A stretch of 12,926 bases of DNA, taken from contig PLTE01000217.1 in assembly GCA_003164375.1 (NCBI GenBank), positions 259-13,184 of the forward strand, given 5' to 3'. This document shows positions 6,447 through 12,571 of the stretch, piece by piece. The first letter of the stretch is position 1. Each line of letters starts with the position of its first letter. The stretch is from Hyphomicrobiales bacterium. Lineage in GTDB: Bacteria > Pseudomonadota > Alphaproteobacteria > Rhizobiales > Xanthobacteraceae. The notes under the pieces are model-generated. The model made no database searches and was not told where the DNA came from. It worked only from the letters and a program-made list of their open reading frames with translations. Made by a program: the position numbers and the translations under genes.

Positions 6447-9400
6447 ATGCCGATTTCCTTCTCGCCGCCTGCCAACCGTGATTTGCGTGCCCGTGGTGCC
6501 GGCGTTACCGCCGTCCTGGGCCCAACCAATACCGGGAAAACCCATCTCGCCATCGAGCGGATGCTGGCGCATTCCTCCGGACTGATCGGCCTGCCGTTGC
6601 GGCTGCTCGCGCGCGAGGTCTATAACCGCGCGGTCGAGCGGGTCGGCGCCGACGCGGTGGCGCTCGTCACCGGTGAGGAAAAAATCAAACCACCGAACCC
6701 GCGTTTCTGGGTCGCCACCGTCGAGGCGATGCCGCGCGACCTCGACGTTGCCTTCCTCGCCATCGACGAAATTCAGCTGGCCGCGGATTTTGAACGCGGC
6801 CATGTGTTTACCGATCGCATGCTGCACCGGCGTGGCCGCGAGGAAACCTTGGTGCTCGGCGCTGCTACCATGCGGCCGATCGTCGAACGGCTTCTGCCCG
6901 GCGCCAGCATCGTCAGCCGGCCGCGGCTGTCGCAGCTTACCTTTGCCGGCGAAAAGAAGCTGACGCGGTTGCCGCGCCGCTCCGCCATTGTCGCGTTTTC
7001 GGCCGACGAGGTCTACGCCATTGCGGAATTGATCCGCCGCCAACGCGGCGGCGCTGCGGTCGTGCTTGGCGCCTTGTCGCCGCGCACGCGCAATGCCCAG
7101 GTCGAGCTGTATCAGTCGGGTCAGGTCGAATACTTGGTGGCGACCGATGCCATCGGCATGGGGCTCAATCTCGATGTCGATCACATTGCCTTTGCCTCCG
7201 ACCGCAAATTCGACGGCTATCAGTTCCGCAAGCTCGGCCCTGCCGAACTCGCCCAGATCGCTGGCCGCGCCGGCCGCGCCACCCGCGACGGCACATTCGG
7301 CACCAGCGGGCGCTGTCCGCCGTTCGAGCCAGAACTCGTCCACGCGCTCGAATCGCATACCTTCGAACCGGTGAAAATGGTGCAGTGGCGCAACTCCGAG
7401 CTGGATTTTTCCTCGGTCGGTGCGCTGCAGGCGGCGCTTGCCGCGGCGCCCACTGAGACCGCCCTCGGGCGCGCGCCGGTCGCCGAAGATATCCTCGTGC
7501 TCGATCACGCGGCGCGCGACGACGCGGTGCGAAATCTGATCGGGACTGCTGCCGATGTCGAGCGGCTGTGGGATGTTTGCCAGTTGCCCGACTACCGCAA
7601 GATTGCGCCAGCGAACCATGCCGAGCTGGTGGTCACTCTGTTCGGCTATCTGCAGCGCGAGGGCCGGATTGCGACCGACTGGTTTGCCCAACAGATTGCG
7701 CTCGCGGATCGCGTCGATGGAGATATCGATACGCTGTCGACGCGGATCGCTCATATCCGGACCTGGACCTTTGCCGCCAACCGCCCGGATTGGCTGGCCG
7801 ATCCGGAGCACTGGCAGGGCGAGGCCCGTGCCGTCGAGGACCGGCTTTCGGACGCCCTGCACGAGCGGCTGACCGAGCGCTTCGTCGACCGTCGCACCAG
7901 TGTCTTGATGCGGCGGTTGCGAGAGAACGCAACGTTCGAGCCTGCGTTCAACAAGACCGGCGAGGTTGTGGTCGAGGGTCATGTCATCGGGCGGCTCGAT
8001 GGCTTCGTTTTCCTGGCGGATGCGTCGTCGGGCGGCTCCGATGCCAAAGCTTTGCAGAACGCGGCACAGAAGGCGCTTGCCGGCGAAATCGCGTTGCGCG
8101 CCACCCGGCTTGCCGAAGCTCCCGATGAGCAATTCGTGCTGGCGGCGGACGGTACGTTGCGCTGGACCGGAGCCGCGGTCGGCAAGCTTTATGCCGGCGA
8201 GGAGGTTTTGCGCCCGCGCGTACGGGTCATCGCCGATGAACAGCTGACCGGCGCGCCGCGCGACGCCGTCGAGGCGCGGCTCGATCGCTTCGTCAAATCG
8301 CATATCGAAAAGCTGCTCGGACCGTTGTCTGAACTGGCGGCGGCCGCCGACGTGACCGGCATCGCCCGAGGCGTCGCCTTTCAATTGATCGAGGCGCTCG
8401 GCGTGCTCGACCGCCAACGCGTCGCCGAGGAAGTGAAGGGACTCGATCAGCCGGCCCGTGCCGGTTTGCGCAAATACGGTGTGCGATTTGGCGCCTATCA
8501 CATTTACCTGCCGGCGCTACTTAAGCCGGCTCCGCGCCGGCTCGCCGCGCAACTCTGGGCGCTGAGCCATGCCCAGACCACCGCCCAGACTCTTGGCGAG
8601 CCTCAAACCAAGGGTCTCGACGACTTGTTGCATCTTGCCGGCAGTGGCCGCACCTCGATCCCGCTCGAGCGCGAAATCGATCCCGCGCTCTATCGCACGG
8701 CCGGCTATCGGGTGTGCGGCGAACGCGCCGTCCGTGTCGACATTCTGGAGCGGCTTGCAGATCTGATCCGGCCGGCCTTGGCCTGGCGCGAAGGTGCAGC
8801 TGGACCGAGGCCGCCGGGCGCCATGGCCGGCGGTGGTTTTACGGTCGTCAACACGATGACGTCGTTGACCGGCGCGTCGGGCGAGGATTTTGCTTCGATC
8901 CTGCGGTCGCTCGGCTACCGCATGGAACGTCGACCGAAACTGCCTGAATCATCGCCTGAACCGCCGGTCGTCACGCTGGCGCCGGAGATTGCCGCGGTAG
9001 CTGAAGCGGGCGAAGGGGTGATCGAGCCGGTAGCGGCCGATGCTCCGGAAAATGTCGGTCAGGCCACAGATGCACTGGCGGAACCTGCGCCCGCGCCGGA
9101 CGATCCGACTGTTGTCGATCAAAACGGCGAGCAATCAGGCCGTGGACCTGTGCCGGCCCAGCAATCAAGCCTGGAACTCGGCCCTGAGGCAATCGCTCAG
9201 CCGGCCCCGGATACCGTTACAGCGATTCCCGTGACCGAGGCGGAAACCGCGGCGCTTTCAAACGTGGTCGGTGAGGCCCATGCGTCTGTGGAAACTGGTC
9301 AGCAGGCCGCGGCCGCGGAGCCTATTCTGATCGAAGTCTGGCGGCCAGGCCGCTCTGAAGGTCGCCGCCGGCCGCGTCCCGGACGACGCGAAGCGGGCAA

Positions 9401-9743
9401 GGAAACCCGTAGGGATGCGGTCAGGAGGGCGCCGCCGCAGAGTGCAGAAATCGTCGTGGCACTGGCTCCATCTGCCGATGCCATGGCGTCATCGCCGGCC
9501 GAGCAGCCGCAGAACGCCGGCGCCGCCCCCTCCCAGGAAGCGCGTCCTTCGCGCCACCGTCGCCGCCACGGTGGCGAACATCGCGCTGGCGAGCACCGCC
9601 CCGACCGCCCGCAGCGCGAGCGGCCTCCCGCTCGCCCGGCGCGGTTTGAGCGGCGCGAGAAAGCCCCCGATCCGAATTCACCCTTCGCCAAGCTTGCTGC
9701 GTTGAAAGCGCAGCTTGAGGCTAGCGCGAAGGAGCGCGGCTGA
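6447..9743 (+). CDS. SUV3-like DEAD/DEAH-box RNA helicase with long disordered tail
   Basis: This 1098-residue superfamily 2 helicase resembles mitochondrial SUV3, which unwinds RNA for degradation. Walker A is GPTNTGKT at residues 25-32. The DExH-type box reads DEIQ at about 107-110, followed by the SUV3-typical DFERGHVFTDRML. SALSPRTRNAQVELY-like and VATDAIGMGLNLDVDHIAF segments (about 205-250) form the second RecA domain, and motif VI is QIAGRAGRATRDGTFG near 270. A SUV3-type helical C-terminal domain follows, then a family-specific region to about 840. The last 250 residues or so are Pro/Ala/Glu-rich, then strongly basic with RRRPRPGRR and RHRRRHGG stretches, suggesting a disordered RNA-binding tail. 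The ATG at 6447 is the first in frame after the TAA at 6363-6365, but only a poor ribosome binding site is seen. It abuts an S4 RNA-binding protein gene, so the pair is probably co-transcribed. The substrate in bacteria is not known to me. Confidence 0.9.
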   Translation: MPISFSPPANRDLRARGAGVTAVLGPTNTGKTHLAIERMLAHSSGLIGLPLRLLAREVYNRAVERVGADAVALVTGEEKIKPPNPRFWVATVEAMPRDLDVAFLAIDEIQLAADFERGHVFTDRMLHRRGREETLVLGAATMRPIVERLLPGASIVSRPRLSQLTFAGEKKLTRLPRRSAIVAFSADEVYAIAELIRRQRGGAAVVLGALSPRTRNAQVELYQSGQVEYLVATDAIGMGLNLDVDHIAFASDRKFDGYQFRKLGPAELAQIAGRAGRATRDGTFGTSGRCPPFEPELVHALESHTFEPVKMVQWRNSELDFSSVGALQAALAAAPTETALGRAPVAEDILVLDHAARDDAVRNLIGTAADVERLWDVCQLPDYRKIAPANHAELVVTLFGYLQREGRIATDWFAQQIALADRVDGDIDTLSTRIAHIRTWTFAANRPDWLADPEHWQGEARAVEDRLSDALHERLTERFVDRRTSVLMRRLRENATFEPAFNKTGEVVVEGHVIGRLDGFVFLADASSGGSDAKALQNAAQKALAGEIALRATRLAEAPDEQFVLAADGTLRWTGAAVGKLYAGEEVLRPRVRVIADEQLTGAPRDAVEARLDRFVKSHIEKLLGPLSELAAAADVTGIARGVAFQLIEALGVLDRQRVAEEVKGLDQPARAGLRKYGVRFGAYHIYLPALLKPAPRRLAAQLWALSHAQTTAQTLGEPQTKGLDDLLHLAGSGRTSIPLEREIDPALYRTAGYRVCGERAVRVDILERLADLIRPALAWREGAAGPRPPGAMAGGGFTVVNTMTSLTGASGEDFASILRSLGYRMERRPKLPESSPEPPVVTLAPEIAAVAEAGEGVIEPVAADAPENVGQATDALAEPAPAPDDPTVVDQNGEQSGRGPVPAQQSSLELGPEAIAQPAPDTVTAIPVTEAETAALSNVVGEAHASVETGQQAAAAEPILIEVWRPGRSEGRRRPRPGRREAGKETRRDAVRRAPPQSAEIVVALAPSADAMASSPAEQPQNAGAAPSQEARPSRHRRRHGGEHRAGEHRPDRPQRERPPARPARFERREKAPDPNSPFAKLAALKAQLEASAKERG

Positions 9744-10013
9744 GTGCCGACGGCACTTGATCGCCAGCGCATTGATCGGTGGCTATGGCACGCTCGTTTG
9801 GTGCGCACGCGCGAAGCAGCCGCAGCGCTCGCCGACGCTGGCTTCGTCCGGGTCAACGGAGCGCGAATCGATGCGTCGGGGCGCATGGTGCGCGCCGGCG
9901 ATGTGATTACGGTCGCGCTCGACGGCGGCGTGCGCGTGCTGAAGGTGCGGGGATTTGTCGAGCGGCGGGGTCCTGCCGGGACTGTCGGGATGCTATATGA
10001 AGCCCTCGGATAA
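9744..10013 (+). CDS. S4 domain RNA-binding protein (Hsp15-like)
   Basis: This is an 89-residue protein made almost entirely of one S4 domain. It starts RQRIDRWLWHARLVRTREAAAALADAGFVRVNGARI, with the typical RxDRWLW opening, and continues to the VRAGDVITVAL hairpin. A short C-terminal extension (VRGFVERRGPAGT) resembles that of Hsp15, which in E. coli binds 50S subunits carrying stalled nascent chains and helps recycle them. A ribosome- or RNA-linked role is inferred from the family. The GTG start at 9744 directly follows the helicase stop codon, with AAGGAG at 9729-9734 inside the helicase gene 9 bases upstream. The abutting arrangement implies translational coupling with the helicase, so both may act on the same RNA pathway. 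Confidence 0.9.
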   Translation: MPTALDRQRIDRWLWHARLVRTREAAAALADAGFVRVNGARIDASGRMVRAGDVITVALDGGVRVLKVRGFVERRGPAGTVGMLYEALG

Positions 10014-10031
10014 GCCGCTGCGGCGCCAATA

Positions 10032-10043
10032 GGAAGAACTTCC
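10032..10043. repeat. Short inverted repeat GGAAG-AA-CTTCC upstream of fdxA
   Basis: A 12-base perfect inverted repeat with a 2-base centre lies in the 115-base gap between the S4 gene and fdxA. A second small hairpin, GGAGC-AAG-GCTCC, is at 10091-10103. The first could be an operator half-site pair; the second lies in the likely fdxA leader but has no T run after it on this strand. Neither matches a regulator site I know. Confidence 0.3.
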
Positions 10044-10128
10044 GCGGGGCTATGATGGGCACTTCTTGCGTGTATCTACCCCATGCGATAGGAGCAAGGC
10101 TCCAAAAAAGGCCGTTCAGAGTGTCCAG

Positions 10129-10467
10129 ATGACCTATATCGTCAACGACAATTGCATCAAATGCAAATACATGGACTGCGTCGAAGTCTGCCCCGTGGAT
10201 TGCTTTTACGAGGGCGAGAACATGCTGGTCATCCATCCGGATGAATGCATCGATTGCGGCGTCTGCGAGCCGGAATGCCCGGTCGAGGCGATTAAGCCCG
10301 ATACCGAGCCTGGCGTCGAAAAGTGGCTTACAATCAATGCCGAATACGCCAAATCGTGGCCTAATATCACGGCTAAGAAGACGCCACCTACCGATGCCAA
10401 GGATTGGGAAGGCATCGCCAATAAGTTCGAGGAGCACTTTTCGGCGAAGCCGGGCAGCGGCGACTAA
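10129..10467 (+). CDS. fdxA: 7Fe ferredoxin ([3Fe-4S][4Fe-4S]), FdxA type
   Basis: This is a 112-residue soluble electron carrier. Cysteines at 9, 12, 17, 21 and 25 (CIKCKYMDC, VCPVDC) and at 40, 43, 46 and 50 (CIDCGVCEPEC) copy the Azotobacter vinelandii ferredoxin I pattern shifted by one residue. By that comparison C9, C17 and C50 hold the [3Fe-4S] cluster and C21, C40, C43 and C46 hold the [4Fe-4S] cluster. The C-terminal half (VEKWLTINAEYAKSWPNITAKK and the acidic end) is the usual extension of this family. The frame is open to 10066, but MTYIVNDNC is the standard N-terminus, so I chose the ATG at 10129 with a weak AGAG 7 bases upstream. Partner enzymes are not evident here; linking it to nitrate reduction would be speculation, since nasC is almost 6 kb away. 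Confidence 0.95.
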   Translation: MTYIVNDNCIKCKYMDCVEVCPVDCFYEGENMLVIHPDECIDCGVCEPECPVEAIKPDTEPGVEKWLTINAEYAKSWPNITAKKTPPTDAKDWEGIANKFEEHFSAKPGSGD

Positions 10468-10498
10468 TCCGTATTCGGGTTTACCCTCGCTTGAACAA

Positions 10499-10529
10499 TT
10501 ACCCGTTGTAAAGATTAACCATTGTTAAG
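10499..10529 (+). repeat. Two tandem 15-bp near-repeats with a CtrA-like palindrome
   Basis: TTACCCGTTGTAAAG at 10499-10513 and TTAACCATTGTTAAG at 10515-10529 match at 12 of 15 positions with a 16-base period. The second contains the inverted repeat TTAAC-CATT-GTTAA (10515-10528) and the 8-mer TTAACCAT, which resembles the CtrA half-site reported for alphaproteobacteria. An extra TTACCC is at 10481-10486. The pair lies about 50 bases upstream of the likely carD promoter, a sensible place for an activator or repressor. Confidence 0.5.
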
Positions 10530-10579
10530 GATTCCGGCGGGCGAAGACCTGCTGCGACGCTTTCGCAAGTCATAAGGCT

Positions 10580-10607
10580 TTGATTTTAGCCGAAAATGTG
10601 ATATACG
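10580..10607 (+). promoter_or_regulatory. Likely sigma-70-type promoter upstream of carD
   Basis: TTGATT at 10580-10585 and TATACG at 10602-10607 are separated by 16 bases in an AT-rich stretch between fdxA and carD. Transcription would start near 10614, giving a leader of about 105 bases to the GTG at 10720. The boxes are good but not perfect. Confidence 0.5.
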
Positions 10608-10641
10608 GGTATTTCATAATGAAGAACGCCCCACGAAACGC

Positions 10642-10667
10642 TGCTCCCAGCCGGGAGCATATTTTTT
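10642..10667 (+). terminator. Intrinsic terminator-like hairpin in the carD leader
   Basis: TGCTCCC (10642-10648), loop AGCC, and GGGAGCA (10653-10659) form a perfect 7-bp stem followed by TATTTTTT (10660-10667). This is the textbook form of an intrinsic terminator. It lies 175 bases after the fdxA stop, downstream of the putative carD promoter and 53 bases before the carD start. It either ends read-through from fdxA or attenuates carD transcription. Confidence 0.6.
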
Positions 10668-10719
10668 CGGAGGGGTATCGAGGAACCGCAGAAAGAGGCG
10701 TGATTTCCACGCGAGAGCA

Positions 10720-11481
10720 GTGGCAGAGAAAACTCGTCGTCGTTCAAAGAAAAGTGCGGCCGGCATGAGCCGGAAGACAGCAAAAACCTCCTCCCGCGCG
10801 AGCCGGAGGTCCTCACAGTCCACGCGAGCGATGACCCGCGGTCGGGTCAGCGTGGCGAAGCCCGCGCATCGGCGCAAGCCGGAGGCGGAAGGAGCAAGTA
10901 CTTTGGGAATGAATGCGAAGAAGACTACCCAACGACAAGGCTTCAAGACTCAAGAATTTATCGTCTATCCGGCTCATGGCGTGGGTCAGATCATAGCGAT
11001 TGAGGAACAAGAGGTCGCCGGCGCGCGGCTTGAGCTGTTTGTCATCAATTTCGTCAAGGACAAAATGACGCTGCGGGTCCCGACCTCCAAGGTGGCCTCC
11101 GTCGGCATGCGCAAGCTTGCCGAGACGCCGATGGTCAAGCGGGCGCTCGAGACGCTCAAGGGACGGGCGCGGATCAAGCGCACAATGTGGTCGCGGCGTG
11201 CTCAGGAATACGAAGCTAAGATCAATTCCGGCGACATCGTCGCCATCGCCGAGGTCGTGCGCGATCTCTATCGGTCCGACACGCAACCGGAGCAGTCCTA
11301 TTCCGAGCGTCAGCTCTACGAGGCTGCGCTAGACCGGCTGTCGCGAGAGGTTGCCGCCGTGCAGCGCATCACCGAGACCGAAGCTGTCAAGGAGATCGAG
11401 GCTGCGCTTGCCAAGGGGCCGCGTCGCGGTCCCAAGCCCGAGGCGGAAGAAGATGCCGTCGTCGAGGAAGAGGCAGCGTAA
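10720..11481 (+). CDS. carD: CarD/CdnL-family transcription regulator
   Basis: This protein (up to 253 residues) binds RNA polymerase beta and steadies open promoter complexes, by homology to CarD/CdnL. The N-terminal RNA-polymerase-interacting domain starts at QGFKTQEFIVYPAHGVGQIIAIEEQEVAG (about residues 72-100), continuing LELFVINFVKDKMTLRVP. The helical DNA-binding C-terminal domain contains the very conserved KGRARIKRTMWSRRAQEYEAKINSGD and VRDLYRSD, and ends in an acidic tail. The first 70 residues are a Lys/Arg/Ser-rich extension. The start is uncertain: GTG at 10720 (weak GAGAG upstream), ATG at 10765, TTG at 10903 (AAGGAG at 10889-10894, 8 bases before it) and ATG at 10909 are all in frame. 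The last two would remove the basic tail and give about 191-193 residues. I list the longest form because basic tails are common in these alphaproteobacterial proteins. Confidence 0.92.
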   Translation: MAEKTRRRSKKSAAGMSRKTAKTSSRASRRSSQSTRAMTRGRVSVAKPAHRRKPEAEGASTLGMNAKKTTQRQGFKTQEFIVYPAHGVGQIIAIEEQEVAGARLELFVINFVKDKMTLRVPTSKVASVGMRKLAETPMVKRALETLKGRARIKRTMWSRRAQEYEAKINSGDIVAIAEVVRDLYRSDTQPEQSYSERQLYEAALDRLSREVAAVQRITETEAVKEIEAALAKGPRRGPKPEAEEDAVVEEEAA

Positions 11482-11507
11482 TCCTATCAATTCAATCGCA
11501 AGATAAG

Positions 11508-11538
11508 AAAGGCCCGGCAGCAATGCCGGGCCTTTTTC
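11508..11538 (+). terminator. Rho-independent terminator of carD
   Basis: AAGGCCCGGCA (11509-11519), loop GCAA, and TGCCGGGCCTT (11524-11534) make a perfect 11-bp GC-rich stem running into a T run ending at 11537. It starts 28 bases after the carD stop. The A residues before the stem would let it work on the opposite strand as well. Confidence 0.93.
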
Positions 11539-11582
11539 GTCGCTTCATGACGCGTCGCCGTGTTGCCGATAAAACACCTATG

Positions 11583-11598
11583 GTTAGTCATAAATTAA
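11583..11598 (-). promoter_or_regulatory. Possible CtrA-like site upstream of the LTxxQ gene
   Basis: On the minus strand this reads TTAA-N7-CTAAC, one mismatch from the CtrA consensus TTAA-N7-TTAAC. It is in the 114-base AT-rich gap between the carD terminator and the next gene. Chance occurrence is quite possible. Confidence 0.25.
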
Positions 11599-11652
11599 GC
11601 GTCATTTGGAAGGAGTAAGATCGCGTAGCGATTAAGTAGGGGGGCGTCTGGA

Positions 11653-12444
11653 ATGCGGCGGAACACATCGCTCGGGCGTCGCCGGGTGCTTCCGATTCTA
11701 CTCGCCAGCGGTATCGGATATCTGCTCGGCGCTTGGCACATTACGGCTTTGCGGAGCACGGAACTCTCCGCAGCCGAGGTAGTCGCATTGCGCTTTCCGG
11801 AAAGCTTCGACAATACCTCAACCGCGTCGGGTGGGCCTGGCGTCGCAGCCCCGTCGACGTTCACGATGGGCGATGCCCAGTTCGCGCTGCTCAGCCCGGA
11901 ACCCATGATACCTCAAACAAGTTTGCCGCAGGCGGATACGCAAGCGACGCCGCAACTGACAATGCAAACGGCCGCTGTAGAGGCAGTCGGTGCATCACCC
12001 GCAACCGAGGCGAGCCCACGCGCGCAGGCGGCAGCACTTCGACCGGTCACGACGCCGGCCGCCGCGGCACAGTCGGCGAACGAAACTAAGTCGATTGCGC
12101 CCGCCGTCCGCCGCCGCGTCATCGTCAACCGGCCAGGCTACATGCTCAATGACGCGCAGATCGCGAGCATCAAAGAGCGGCTCAATCTAACGCCGGACCA
12201 AGAGCAGATGTGGCCGGCGGTCGAAGCCGCCTTGCGCAACATTGCCTATACGCATGCGCAACAAGCACGCGGGCGCGGCCCTTCCGTAGGCGCTACGGAG
12301 ACGGCCGCCGTCGATCCAAACGCAGTGCAAGGTCTTAAATCCGCGGCCGTTCCCCTCATTATGAGTTTTAATGCGGAGCAAAAGGAAGAAGTGCGCGGTA
12401 TCGTCCACGTCATGGGACTCGATCAGCTCGCTTCGCAATTCTAA
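11653..12444 (+). CDS. Membrane-anchored or exported LTxxQ-motif protein (Spy/CpxP-like)
   Basis: This is a 263-residue protein without an assigned function. A basic start (MRRNTSLGRRR) and a hydrophobic segment at about residues 12-28 (VLPILLASGIGYLLGAW) form a signal anchor or signal peptide. Residues 30-145 are a low-complexity Ala/Pro/Thr/Ser linker, probably disordered in the periplasm. The last 115 residues form the likely folded part: NDAQIASIKERLNLTPDQEQMWPAVEAALRNI, where LTPDQ (179-183) is the LTxxQ motif of Spy/CpxP periplasmic chaperones, and a weaker second copy in FNAEQKEEVRGIVHVMGL near the end. Two such motifs in helical hairpins are the hallmark of that family, so an envelope-stress or chaperone role is possible but unproven. 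The ATG at 11653 follows a G-rich stretch (AGGGGGG) about 7 bases upstream. It stands alone between the carD terminator and an insertion sequence. Confidence 0.7.
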   Translation: MRRNTSLGRRRVLPILLASGIGYLLGAWHITALRSTELSAAEVVALRFPESFDNTSTASGGPGVAAPSTFTMGDAQFALLSPEPMIPQTSLPQADTQATPQLTMQTAAVEAVGASPATEASPRAQAAALRPVTTPAAAAQSANETKSIAPAVRRRVIVNRPGYMLNDAQIASIKERLNLTPDQEQMWPAVEAALRNIAYTHAQQARGRGPSVGATETAAVDPNAVQGLKSAAVPLIMSFNAEQKEEVRGIVHVMGLDQLASQF

Positions 12445-12548
12445 GCGACCGAGCGCAACGGCGCGCTCAGCAAAAATAAATTCAATAAGCTCTAGGGCCT
12501 GTCGTCATTTAGGGGATTCGCAAATCAGCTGAAGCGTGATTCATAGGG

Positions 12549-12566
12549 AGCCTCTTTTCGGAGGCT
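12549..12566 (+). promoter_or_regulatory. Hairpin hiding the transposase ribosome binding site
   Basis: AGCCTC (12549-12554) pairs perfectly with GAGGCT (12561-12566) around a 6-base loop. The GGAGG Shine-Dalgarno at 12560-12564, 7 bases before the ATG, is almost wholly inside the right arm. Transcripts reading in from outside would fold this stem and translate poorly, a known way of keeping transposases silent. Confidence 0.6.
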
Positions 12567-12571
12567 TTGCG

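Noticed and set aside
6384..8501. 705-codon open frame on the minus strand opposite the helicase
   Set aside because: It lies wholly against a clear helicase with intact motifs, its translation is rich in Arg/Gly with no recognisable domain, and such mirror frames are common in GC-rich genomes.
10472..10484. Terminator directly after fdxA (CCG-TATT-CGG plus T's)
   Set aside because: A three-base-pair stem is too weak; the hairpin at 10642-10667 is the better candidate.
12451..12468. Terminator after the LTxxQ gene (GAGCGC-AACGGC-GCGCTC)
   Set aside because: The stem is perfect but short, and it is followed by an A-rich stretch, not a T run, on the coding strand.
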